Origin: JAXMAF01 sp046350555 | Lineage (GTDB): Bacteria > Planctomycetota > Phycisphaerae > Phycisphaerales > SM1A02 | Assembly (NCBI GenBank): GCA_046350555.1 | Contig: JAXMAF010000024.1 | Location: forward strand, 1 to 64,000 | Length of the DNA stretch: 64,000 nucleotides | Direction of reading: 5' to 3' | Part shown: one piece after another, positions 51,298 through 62,487 of the stretch | Position numbering within the stretch: position 1 is the first letter of the stretch | Layout of the letters: every line of letters begins with the position of its first letter | Position numbers and translations under genes: made by a program | Notes under the pieces: model-generated | What the model saw: the letters and a program-made list of their open reading frames with translations, nothing else | Database searches by the model: none | What the model was told of the DNA's origin: nothing

Positions 51298-54255
51298 TCA
51301 GACCTTCGTGTCGCGCACGCGCACCACGTTCATGGCGCGCTCGATCCGCTCCTTGAGGTCCATCAGGTGCGCCTTCGAGTAGTCGTCCAGCTTGCGGTCG
51401 GACTTGAGGATCTCGCCGAGCTTCGTGCCAAGCTCGTTGAGGTGCATCATCGCGAGCGTGCGGATCGGTCGCGGCATCGACCCCGAATCCGAGAGCGCCA
51501 GCGAGATGAGCCGGTCGGTGGCGATCGACTGGAGGTTGCGCCGGACGCTCGAGAGCGCCGGCGAGCGGTTGCTGAATCCCTTGTCGCCTGGCGCCGGCGG
51601 CGCGAGGTCGCGGTACACGGCGTCGCTCACGGTCCGGAAGAGCTCCGGCAGCGTCAGCTCGTCCTGGTCGGCGGGCTTGCGCAGCTCGTTGTCGTAGACG
51701 CGGCCGAGCGTGCCCGGATTGAGCAGGTAGAGCATCGCGAAGGACTGCACCTGCCCGATGCGGTCGTGGATCGAGAAGACCTCGTCCGACGACCGCATGT
51801 TGCCCCAGTGCCGCTGCTTGTCGGTGACGAGCTTGCTGAGCACCTCGGGGCGCAGGTCGAACGCCTTGTCGTCGAAGGCGTTGTCGACGATGAACCGGAG
51901 CGCCTCGCGCTGCTTGGCGACGGGCGTCGGCGAGAGCGGCTCGCGACCGTCGGGCGTTCCCTTGCGGTCGCGGTTGACCTCGACGCCGCCGAGGTAGCGG
52001 CTCGCCACGCGCAGGGCGCCGAGCTGCTCTCCGAGAAGCTGTTCGTAGCCCTGCCGCAGGAGGTACCACGGCTGGCCGTCCTCGACGGCCTTGTCGAGCA
52101 GCTTGGCGCGCATCGTGTTCACCAGGGCGATCCGCGTCTTGGCCCAGTCGAGCGGTTCGGCGCTGAGCTCCCACGTGGCCACGAGCGGATCGGGTCCGCC
52201 GTTGTCCTCGTCGGTGGCGAACTGGAGCTCGCGCTTCGACGACTCCTTGCCCAGCTCCTTGAGTCGCGCCTCGTCGGTCGTGTAGCCGTACTCGATCGCC
52301 CAGTAGTCGTACGGTCCGATCGTGACCGGCATCCACTCGCCGCGCGGGCTGTCGGCTGTCGGCGGCACGTAGATCGGCACGTAGTCCATGACCGATCCGA
52401 CCGACGGCTGTCCCTTGCGCTTGAGGTACTCGTCCATCGAGAGCCACGAGCTCGCCTTGAAGTTGTGGCGCAGTCCGAGCGTGTGGCCGACCTCGTGGCA
52501 GGTGATGTACTTGAGGATCGTGCCGAGGTACTCCTCGGGGGCGCCGTCGAGCATCGGCACGGCGGGCTTCTTCGGGGCCGGCGCGGGTGGCGTGTCGCCG
52601 GCGGCCGGAGGACTGCCCGACGGGACGGGCGGCGCCGGCGGATCGCCTGCGGCCGCGCTGCCGTTTCCGCCGAACATCTCGTCGCCCATCAGGCGCATCG
52701 CGAGCCCGGCGGTCTGCATCTGGAGCGCGCAACCCATCGCGCACGAGCAGGCGAGGTTCTGCTGCACGACCCGGCTCAGCAGCCGCATCCGCGGCATGGG
52801 CAGTGGATCGCCAAGGAGCGTCGCCTTCTGCTCGTCGGTCAGGTCGGGATCGGCCTGGACCTCGCTGCGCATCGGATCGGGATGCTCACCGACGAGCATC
52901 GGATCCCACGAGGGGTTCTCCTTGATCCACGCCTTCGCCTTCGGGTCGAGCCCGTCGAGGCCGTAGGCGGCGATCATCGACTTGAACTGAAGCGCGTAGT
53001 TCTTCAGCATCGAGTCGTCGAAGATGATGTCCGCGTCGAGGATCTGGCCGGTCTCCGGATTGACGCGGCTCGGTCCCATCGCGAACGGGGTCTCCGAGGA
53101 GATCCAGCGGAAGAAGTTGTAGCGGACGTCCTCGGGGTTGATGTCCATGAACGCGCCGGTCTGGGCGTCCTGCTGGCGCACCTCCATGGCGTCGAGGATG
53201 CCGATCTTCGCGAACGCCTTGTTCCACTCGAGGATGCCGTCGCGCACGTAGCGGCGGTAGCGCACCGGCACGGTGTGCTCGATGTAGAAGACGATCGGCT
53301 CGGCGGGCGGGCTCATCGCCAGCGATGGATCGCGCTTCTGGAGGTTCCAGCGGTTGATGAAGCGGGTGAACTGGTTCCCGCCGGGCTCGTTCTTGGTGAA
53401 GTCCTTGAAGACCGTGAGGAAGTAGCCGATGCGCTCGTCCGCCTCGCGCGGCTTGTAGTCGGTCTTCGGGATCGCGCTGATCGAGTAGTGCAGCGTGACC
53501 ATCTCGCCGCCGGCCGTGCCGGGCATTCCGAGAAGGGGGTTGCCCGGCGTTCCACCCATCGGCATCGTGATGGGGATCTCGAGGTTCTGCGGGAAGGCCT
53601 TCACGTTGCCGACCGTCGCCAGCGCCGCGTTGCCCTGCATGCCGGTGAAGATCCTCGAGTTCTTCACGAGCAGGTCGTCGAGGTCGATCACGGGACGGTT
53701 GCCCGGCGCCATCGAGACGATCTTCGCGGAGGTCACGACGCGGTCCGAGTACGTTCGCTCGACCGCGCTGCGCAGCTCGGCGTCCTGCTTGCCGCCGCGC
53801 GCCTGCTGCTGGAGATTGGGCTCCATGAGCACGAGCTGATCGTCGATGCGCCTCCAGTAGCCGTAGAGGTCGTTCCACTGGAACCCGGTCTGGCGGTTGC
53901 CACCGGCGATCGACGTCGCGATGAAGATGCGCTGTCCCTCGAACCTCGCCGGCAGCACCGCGAGCATCTCGCCCTTCTGCTTGTTCACGTAGAGGTCGTA
54001 GAGCGACGCCTGTCCATCGGCGGTGGAGACGACCTTCTCATAGTCCTTGCTGACCTGCTCGAAGGGCGGGAACTCGGGCTTCTTGCCCGATGGGGCCTCG
54101 CCGCCGCCCGGAGCCGCACCCGGAGGTGGACCGCCCGGCCCCGGCGCGGGGCTCGGTGGTGGCGGGGCGTTCTGGGCGAGCGCGAGGCCTGCGACGGCGC
54201 CGACGAGCACGACGGCCGCAAGCCGGCCGGCAAGGGCGGGCGTGGGTTTGAACAT
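51298..54255 (-). CDS. Secreted zinc-dependent metalloprotease (DUF5117/DUF4953-type)
   Basis: 985 residues. Signal peptide about 1-26 (LAAVVLVGAVAGLALA), then a Pro/Gly-rich linker (about 30-55), a large beta-rich domain (LYDLYVNKQKGEMLAVLPARFEGQ) and the zinc site HEVGHTLGLRH at about residue 587, extended by the family-typical NFKASSW and SVMDYVPIYVPP. About 60 residues before the site there is an insertion with LACSCAMGC and an Ala/Pro-rich low-complexity run not usual in the family. AGGAG stands seven bases before ATG 54255; a long in-frame extension upstream is rejected. Probable periplasmic or extracellular peptidase. Confidence 0.9.
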   Translation of the reverse strand: MFKPTPALAGRLAAVVLVGAVAGLALAQNAPPPPSPAPGPGGPPPGAAPGGGEAPSGKKPEFPPFEQVSKDYEKVVSTADGQASLYDLYVNKQKGEMLAVLPARFEGQRIFIATSIAGGNRQTGFQWNDLYGYWRRIDDQLVLMEPNLQQQARGGKQDAELRSAVERTYSDRVVTSAKIVSMAPGNRPVIDLDDLLVKNSRIFTGMQGNAALATVGNVKAFPQNLEIPITMPMGGTPGNPLLGMPGTAGGEMVTLHYSISAIPKTDYKPREADERIGYFLTVFKDFTKNEPGGNQFTRFINRWNLQKRDPSLAMSPPAEPIVFYIEHTVPVRYRRYVRDGILEWNKAFAKIGILDAMEVRQQDAQTGAFMDINPEDVRYNFFRWISSETPFAMGPSRVNPETGQILDADIIFDDSMLKNYALQFKSMIAAYGLDGLDPKAKAWIKENPSWDPMLVGEHPDPMRSEVQADPDLTDEQKATLLGDPLPMPRMRLLSRVVQQNLACSCAMGCALQMQTAGLAMRLMGDEMFGGNGSAAAGDPPAPPVPSGSPPAAGDTPPAPAPKKPAVPMLDGAPEEYLGTILKYITCHEVGHTLGLRHNFKASSWLSMDEYLKRKGQPSVGSVMDYVPIYVPPTADSPRGEWMPVTIGPYDYWAIEYGYTTDEARLKELGKESSKRELQFATDEDNGGPDPLVATWELSAEPLDWAKTRIALVNTMRAKLLDKAVEDGQPWYLLRQGYEQLLGEQLGALRVASRYLGGVEVNRDRKGTPDGREPLSPTPVAKQREALRFIVDNAFDDKAFDLRPEVLSKLVTDKQRHWGNMRSSDEVFSIHDRIGQVQSFAMLYLLNPGTLGRVYDNELRKPADQDELTLPELFRTVSDAVYRDLAPPAPGDKGFSNRSPALSSVRRNLQSIATDRLISLALSDSGSMPRPIRTLAMMHLNELGTKLGEILKSDRKLDDYSKAHLMDLKERIERAMNVVRVRDTKV

Positions 54256-54642
54256 GTGCGAGCTCCTGGGAACGCGCCGCGTGCGTGACGAAGGTGACGA
54301 AACGAACCGGCGGCGTCGGGTGGTTGCGGGAGTACCAGCGTATCCGGCGGAGGATGCAGGTGCAGGTGGCAACCGCCCGTGCGAAGGGCGTTCTCGTCGC
54401 GATCGCCGCTCGCGCATGCACGCATGCGCGAGCGGCGTGCGGGCGTCGTTTGGTCTGTGGGGGCGTCGCCGGCTTCGGCTTGTGCGCCGGTCTGCGAGCA
54501 TGCGTTCGCGGCGCTGAGGCGCGCAGGAGGGACCGGGAACCAGCGAGATTGCACGGCGCCGAGATCCCGGGATGGCTTGAGGCAGCTTGCCGCCCCGTGC
54601 CGGGCAGCGCGCGGGCGCGAGCCGCGGCACTACGATCGCGCA
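54256..54642. other. 387-base divergent gap with a 32-bp palindrome
   Basis: No gene seen. 54405-54436 is a perfect hairpin: 14-bp arms GCCGCTCGCGCATG / CATGCGCGAGCGGC with a CACG loop. It lies between the divergent metalloprotease and membrane-protein genes, so it may be an operator or a structural element. Confidence 0.5.
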
Positions 54643-55839
54643 ATGTCCCTCCAACGCCGACTCGTCCAGGCGATGCTCGTCCTGCTGGGTCTGGCGGCGA
54701 TCGCCGGCGTCGGGACGATCTTCCTGAACAATGGAGAGTTCGTCGCCCGCGTCGCGGGCACGTTGGTCGTCGCGGCCGTCGCCATCGGCCTGGCCATTCC
54801 GGTGTCGCGCCGCCTGGAGCAGCAGGAGACGCGTTCCTCCGGCCTCTTTGCGCTGACCGCGATCGTCGTCGGCTTCTGCCTGGGGCTGACGTCGATCTGG
54901 ATGGGCTTCCTTGGAGGCGGCGCCGAGGAAGAGATCTTCCTGACCACGCTCGCCTATGTGGCGTGCGCCATTCCGGCCGTGGTCTTCGTCTCGATGGCGC
55001 GCAGCGCGGTTGCGCGGCTGGCGGGATCCGTCGGTCTCGTCCTCGCCGTCGTGACGTTCGCGCTCTGGCTCATCGCGATCTGGGGCCGCCGGTTCGGCCT
55101 GGGCGCGAACGAGCTCGCCTCGACCGCGGGGATCGTCGGCGGCGTTGGCGTGCCGATCTGCGCATGCCTGGTCGGTCGTGTCGGTGATCGTCGCGGCTGG
55201 CGCTGGATCGGCGTCGTCGCAGGCGCCGTTGCGATCGCGCTCGGTCTCCACGGCGTGTGGGTCCGGCCGAGCGACGACTCGACGTGGTTCATGCAGGCGC
55301 TGATCGTCGCGGGCGCGGTCGCGGCGATGAACCTGCTGCTGCGGGCGCCGCTGCGGGGTGTGCACCGATGGGTCGTCTTCGCAACCGCCGCGGCCCTCGT
55401 CGCGACCGCCCTGAGCGCGACCGCCGCCAACGTGACGACCAACGGGTTCCGGAACCCTCACGTCGCGGACCTCTCGCTTCGACTCCTCGGCGCGGGCGCC
55501 ATCGTCACGGCGTGCGGCATCCTCGCGATCGTCGTCATCGCGGCGTTCAACCGGCGCGCGCTGATCACCCAGTCGGCCCGGATCGACGAGATCCGCGAGC
55601 TCTCGCTCACGTGCCCGCGCTGCGGACGGAAGCAGCGGGCGACGTTTGGCGAGTCGCCATGCGCCGGCTGCGGACTCATCTTCCTCATCCGCGTCGCCGA
55701 GCCAAGGTGCCCGAAGTGCGACTATTCGCTGCTTGGCGTGCAGGCGAAGGTTTGCCCGGAGTGCGGCGAGCCGGTGCATGGAGCGCGATCGCCGATTGCC
55801 GCGGAGGCAGGTCGGCACGCCGACACCGGTCGAAGTTGA
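54643..55839 (+). CDS. Polytopic membrane protein with C-terminal zinc ribbons
   Basis: 398 residues. About nine or ten hydrophobic helices fill residues 1-320 (for example LVQAMLVLLGLAAIAGVGTIFL, VGLVLAVVTFALWLIAIW, AGAIVTACGILAIVVIAAF). The cytoplasmic tail has two four-Cys ribbons: CPRCGRKQRATFGESPCAGC and CPKCDYSLLGVQAKVCPEC, typical of planctomycete zinc-ribbon membrane proteins. Function unknown. ATG 54643 begins directly before the first helix; no clear ribosome binding site. Confidence 0.8.
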   Translation: MSLQRRLVQAMLVLLGLAAIAGVGTIFLNNGEFVARVAGTLVVAAVAIGLAIPVSRRLEQQETRSSGLFALTAIVVGFCLGLTSIWMGFLGGGAEEEIFLTTLAYVACAIPAVVFVSMARSAVARLAGSVGLVLAVVTFALWLIAIWGRRFGLGANELASTAGIVGGVGVPICACLVGRVGDRRGWRWIGVVAGAVAIALGLHGVWVRPSDDSTWFMQALIVAGAVAAMNLLLRAPLRGVHRWVVFATAAALVATALSATAANVTTNGFRNPHVADLSLRLLGAGAIVTACGILAIVVIAAFNRRALITQSARIDEIRELSLTCPRCGRKQRATFGESPCAGCGLIFLIRVAEPRCPKCDYSLLGVQAKVCPECGEPVHGARSPIAAEAGRHADTGRS

Positions 55840-56119
55840 TCGGCGCCGCCGTGTGCCAACGGTGGAGCGAAGCGACACCGGTGCTTCGTGCGTGCGTGCA
55901 CGCACGCCTGGTCGCGTGCGATGCCGTGCGGGGTCGAACGGCCGATGGCGTCACGATCTCCCGTGTGCCATGCGACCCCCAACCCGTCGCTGCGCTCCGG
56001 ACTCGTCCGGGTTCGTCCTGACTCGTGCAAGTTCGTCATGGCACGCCGCGGAATCTGTCACGCACCCCGTCGCGCACGCGACGCTGGCATCGCGATGCAC
56101 GGCGCGCGACAATCTCCGC

Positions 56120-57091
56120 ATGCCGCTCCTTCCAACGCTTCTCGTTCCGATGCTGCTCGCGTTCGCACCGCAGTCGGTGGCCACGCCCGCTCCCACGCAG
56201 GCGTTTCCCCCTGACGCCGAGCATGCGGCGGAGGCGCTCAAGAACTCGCCGCGACACGGCGAGTGGGTCGAGGTGCCGATGCCGAAGGCCACCGTCGCGC
56301 CCGCCGCGCCGAAGCCGGATGCGAAGCCGGGCGACGCGCCGCCTGCGGCATCATCACCATCCGCATCGCCACCAGCGGCACCATCCGGATCATCACCCGA
56401 CGGCAAGCCCGAGACGATCAAGACCTGGGTCGTCTATCCCGAGCGCAAGGACGCCGCGCCGGTCGTGCTGGTCATTCACGAGATCTTCGGGATGACCGAC
56501 TGGGTGCGCGGCGTCGCCGATGCGCTCGCTGCGGAAGGGTTCATCGCGATCGCGCCGGACCTTCTCTCCGGCAAGGGTCCCAACGGCGGCGGAACCGACT
56601 CGTTCCAGGGCGACAAGGCGCGCGAGGCGGTGGGAGCGCTCTCGCCGCAGGAGGTCGCACGCCGGCTCGACGCCGTGCGTGCCTACGCGCTCGCCCTGCC
56701 CTCGGCCAGGCCGGCGTCCGCGTGCATCGGCTTCTGCTGGGGCGGCAGCACGAGCTTCGCGTACGCCGCGGCGCAGCCCGATCTCAAGGGCGCGATCGTC
56801 TACTACGGCACCGCGCCGACCGACAAGGCGGTGCTCGGCCGCATCGCGTGTCCGGTGACGGGCTTCTACGGCGGCGACGATGCCCGCGTGACATCGACGA
56901 TCGAAGCGACCGCCACGGCGATGCGCGAGCTCGGCAAGTCGTTCACGTCGAAGGTGTACAACGGCGCCGGCCACGGCTTCCTGCGCCAGCAGACGGGGCG
57001 CGACGGCGCCAACCTCGCCGCCGCGCGCGACGCGTGGTCGGAGTCGATCGCATTCCTCAAGCGGCAGATCGAGAAGGGGGGGAGTCGGTAG
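56120..57091 (+). CDS. Exported dienelactone hydrolase-family protein
   Basis: 323 residues. Signal peptide about 1-21, Pro/Ala/Ser-rich linker to about residue 95, then an alpha/beta-hydrolase of the DLH family: VVLVIHEIFGMTDW, nucleophile Cys in ACIGFCWGG, Asp in FYGGDDARV and His in GAGHGFL. DLH enzymes hydrolyse dienelactone-like esters; the natural substrate here is unknown. The secretion signal and long linker are unlike cytoplasmic DLH. ATG 56120 is the first start compatible with a signal peptide. Its 3' end is followed by an inverted repeat. Confidence 0.88.
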   Translation: MPLLPTLLVPMLLAFAPQSVATPAPTQAFPPDAEHAAEALKNSPRHGEWVEVPMPKATVAPAAPKPDAKPGDAPPAASSPSASPPAAPSGSSPDGKPETIKTWVVYPERKDAAPVVLVIHEIFGMTDWVRGVADALAAEGFIAIAPDLLSGKGPNGGGTDSFQGDKAREAVGALSPQEVARRLDAVRAYALALPSARPASACIGFCWGGSTSFAYAAAQPDLKGAIVYYGTAPTDKAVLGRIACPVTGFYGGDDARVTSTIEATATAMRELGKSFTSKVYNGAGHGFLRQQTGRDGANLAAARDAWSESIAFLKRQIEKGGSR

Positions 57092-57158
57092 CCAGCGTGA
57101 ATTTGCGCGATGGAGTGGGGGCGGGGTGGGAGTCGGGAGCTTGGAAGCAGGAATCGGG

Positions 57159-57300
57159 AATTAGGAATCAGGAGTCGGGGACCCCGTCCTTGGTCGAAGG
57201 GGCAGCGCTTGCGCGCCGACCCGGGTGTCGGCGCGCAAGCGACGACATGTCCGTGCAACCGGGTCCCCGACTCCTGATTCCTGATTCCTAATTCCTAACG
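57159..57300. repeat. Nested inverted repeat with heptamers and GGGGACC core
   Basis: Outer arms 57159-57184 and 57261-57293 match as reverse complements except that the right arm has one extra heptamer (CTGATTC). Inner perfect hairpin: 15-bp arms CGCTTGCGCGCCGAC / GTCGGCGCGCAAGCG at 57206-57220 and 57227-57241. Heptamers CCTGATT, CCTGATT, CCTAATT, CCTAACG follow the core at 57273-57300. Confidence 0.9.
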
Positions 57301-57439
57301 CCGCACGCCCATCCCGCGGACACACCTCGGGTGTCGCATCAGAACATCACCTGCGCCTGCAACCCTTCCGCTTGCCTTGGCCTGCCATCGAGAGCCCCTT
57401 TCTCGGGGCCGTGTGGCCCTTGAAGTCTCTCATAACGGG

Positions 57440-57500
57440 GGACCCCTTCTTGGGGGGCAGGTCAGGGTGGGGCGCGAGAGTCAACTTGGACGCGCATCAG
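57440..57500 (+). repeat. MITE-like element, copy E (partial)
   Basis: Only the right half is clear: GGGGCGCGAGAGTCAACTTGGACGCG...CATCAG ending at 57500. The left part is diverged. Confidence 0.55.
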
Positions 57501-57544
57501 GCATACGATCCCACAACATCGCACGTCGTCGCTACCGAACAATC

Positions 57545-57760
57545 ATGGACTCGGTCGGAACGCCTTCTGTCAGTCGCAGCGCGGTGCGCGAAGCCGTGAT
57601 CGCAGTCATGGCCGAGCAGCGCGAGGCCGTGAATCTCCGACAGGCAGGCCACGCGACGAAGACCAAGACGACCCAGACCCAGCCCCAGACCCAGACCAAG
57701 AGCCATGGGGTGCGCACGGTGCGTGCCGCGTCAGGTCGCCGTTCGTCGCGCGGCCGATAG
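57545..57760 (+). CDS. Hypothetical small Gln/Thr-Lys-rich protein
   Basis: 71 residues. N-terminal half could be helical (VSRSAVREAVIAVMAEQREAVNL); the middle is a K-T/Q-T repeat and the end is basic. It stops 33 bases before the split gene below and reads in the same direction. No ribosome binding site and no family recognised; may not be a real gene. Confidence 0.35.
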   Translation: MDSVGTPSVSRSAVREAVIAVMAEQREAVNLRQAGHATKTKTTQTQPQTQTKSHGVRTVRAASGRRSSRGR

Positions 57761-57793
57761 ACCAAGGCTTCTTGTCTGGCGGGGGTGCGGCGC

Positions 57794-58426
57794 ATGCGAA
57801 GTCCGGGGTACCACAAGTGTGTCTTTGTCAACTGTCCGTTCGACGGCGAGTACCTGCCGTTGTTCGAGGCGATCGTCTTCGCCGTGCATGATTGCGGATT
57901 CGTGGCACGCTGCGGGCACGAGGAGCCCGACAGCGGGACTCCCAGGATCAAGAGGATTGTCGATCTCATTCGGCGGTGTCGTTTCGGCATCCACGACCTT
58001 TCACGCACCACGCTCGATCCGGTCCACCACCTGCCTCGTTTCAACATGCCGCTGGAGCTCGGGTTGTTCCTTGGGGCGAAGCACTTCGGGACAGGCACAA
58101 ATCGAAACAGGATGAGCTTGGTGCTCGATGTCGACCGCTATCGCTATTAGAAGTTCTGCTCCGACATCGCCGGACAGGATCCGGCAGAACATCGCGGCGA
58201 GCCACTCGCGGCCATTGCCGTCGTGCGCAATTGGCTGCGCGGCTACACGCGCACGGCGATTCCAGGTGGATCGCTCATGGGGCGGCGGTTTCAACTGTTT
58301 GAGAGCACATTGCCGGCGATTTGCGCCAAGCTGTCGCTGAACCGACGGGAGCTCACGTTCTCCGACCTTGCCCTGTGCGTCGCCACGTGGCTCAAGGAGA
58401 ACCCGCGTCCAACACCGATGGATTGA
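57794..58426 (+). pseudogene. Conserved VFVNCPFDxxYxPLF family protein, interrupted by an in-frame TAG
   Basis: Full frame of about 210 codons with one TAG at 58148-58150. First part: KCVFVNCPFDGEYLPLFEAI, CRFGIHDLSRTTLD, LPRFNMPLELGLFLGAKHFG, ending LVLDVDRYRY. Reading on in the same frame gives KFCSDIAGQDPAEH, VRNWLRGYTR, MGRRFQLFE, LTFSDLALCVATWLKE. From memory, this family has ...YRYQKFISDIAGQD, so a CAG(Gln)-to-TAG change is the simplest explanation. GC content looks lower than neighbours. The family is widespread in scattered genomes; function unknown to me, a TIR-like or nucleotide-binding fold is possible from size and motifs but unproven. Confidence 0.75.
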
Positions 58427-58462
58427 ACTCGGCCCTGCCCTCCACACCATCGTCGAGGTCGC

Positions 58463-58573
58463 GCATCTGCGTCGCAGTGGTTCTCTCGCCCCATCGCGAT
58501 CCGATCCCGCCCCGAGATGCCGCTGTGGGCAAGACGGACCGAGCGCATGCAGCCCTACTTGACTCCGCATCAG
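58463..58573 (-). repeat. MITE-like element, copy C
   Basis: Ends in GACTCCGCATCAG, the reverse complement of CTGATGCGGAGTC; inner GCCGCTGTGGGCAAG matches the other copies (CTTGCCCACAGCGGC). The other end, near CTGCGTCGCAG, is diverged. It lies between the split gene and gcvP. Confidence 0.7.
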
Positions 58574-58586
58574 ACGGCTGAAACTC

Positions 58587-61616
<3,030 letters not shown>

Positions 61617-61657
61617 TGGGAGGGTCGGGTGGACGTGGGAAGAAAGACGAAACGATA

Positions 61658-61688
61658 GGGGCGGTCGGCCTCGTGCCGACCGCCCCTT
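61658..61688 (-). terminator. Hairpin between pstB and gcvP
   Basis: Perfect 12-bp stem GGGGCGGTCGGC / GCCGACCGCCCC with a five-base loop, 20 bases after the pstB stop. On the minus strand it is followed by TATCGTTT, a weak T-tract. It separates the pst operon from gcvP. Confidence 0.7.
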
Positions 61689-61707
61689 CCTGCAAGCGCA
61701 GGAGCGC

Positions 61708-62487
61708 TCACGCCGCGGGACGGATCGCCAGCTCGAACCGTCCGGCCCACGGACCGCCGGGGTCGAGCACCTCGTCCGCGGCGCCGACCGTGGCCACGAC
61801 TCCGCCCCGGCCGGCCGCGGTGTCGCGCTCCAGCACCGCGACCTCGTCCGAGACGGCGCGGGCCAGCTCGATCGAGTGGGTGACGATCACGACCAGCCGC
61901 GACTTGCCGAGCGCCACGGCGACATCCGCGATGCGGCTTGCGGCCTCGCCATCGAGCGCCGAGGTCGGCTCGTCCATGAGCAGCACCTGCGGGTCGAGGG
62001 CGATGGCGCGGGCGATCGCGAGCCGCTGCTGCTGCCCTCCCGACAGCCGGCGGGCCTCGCCGCGACGGCAATCGACCTCGTCGAGCAGTCCGACCGATCC
62101 GAGGGCGCGCAGCGCCGCCGAGCGCCGCGCCGCCGCACCGACGATCGCCCGCGACGCACGAACGGCATGCCGAAGCGCGAACTCGACGTTCTCGACCGCG
62201 GTGCCCTTGAAGATCACCGGCGACTGGAGTACCAGCCCCACGCGCTGCCGCAGCTCGGTCGGGTCGATGGCGAAGACGCTCGACCCGTCGAGCAGGATGT
62301 CGCCGTCGTGGCGCCAGCCATCGCGGTGGTCGAGCAGCCGCGTCGCCGCGCGAAGCAGCGTGCTCTTCCCGCAGCCCGACGGGCCGAGGATCGACGTCAC
62401 GCCCGGGCCCGCGAACGAGAGCGTCACGTCGCCGAGCACGGGGCTCGGGCCATTTCGAAGGGAGAACGACCGGAAAGCGAGGTTCAT
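61708..62487 (-). CDS. pstB: Phosphate ABC transporter ATP-binding protein PstB
   Basis: 259 residues. Walker A GPSGCGKSTLL, signature LSGGQQQRLAIARAIA, Walker B VLLMDEPTSALDGEA and switch His VIVTHSIELA. Energises phosphate uptake with the PstC-PstA channel. ATG 62487 overlaps the pstA stop by four bases. Sequence is somewhat diverged from enterobacterial PstB, but synteny with two PstC/PstA-type permeases supports the name over other ABC importers. No phoU follows. Confidence 0.88.
   Translation of the reverse strand: MNLAFRSFSLRNGPSPVLGDVTLSFAGPGVTSILGPSGCGKSTLLRAATRLLDHRDGWRHDGDILLDGSSVFAIDPTELRQRVGLVLQSPVIFKGTAVENVEFALRHAVRASRAIVGAAARRSAALRALGSVGLLDEVDCRRGEARRLSGGQQQRLAIARAIALDPQVLLMDEPTSALDGEAASRIADVAVALGKSRLVVIVTHSIELARAVSDEVAVLERDTAAGRGGVVATVGAADEVLDPGGPWAGRFELAIRPAA

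Larger units (their letters stand above)
57092..57544. other. 453-base gap filled by repeats
   Basis: Contains the nested inverted repeat at 57159-57300 and the partial MITE-like copy at 57440-57500; no gene seen. Confidence 0.5.

Noticed and set aside
58148..58150. TAG as a pyrrolysine codon
   Set aside because: Homologues (from memory) have Gln here and nothing in the window suggests pyrrolysine machinery; CAG-to-TAG mutation is simpler.
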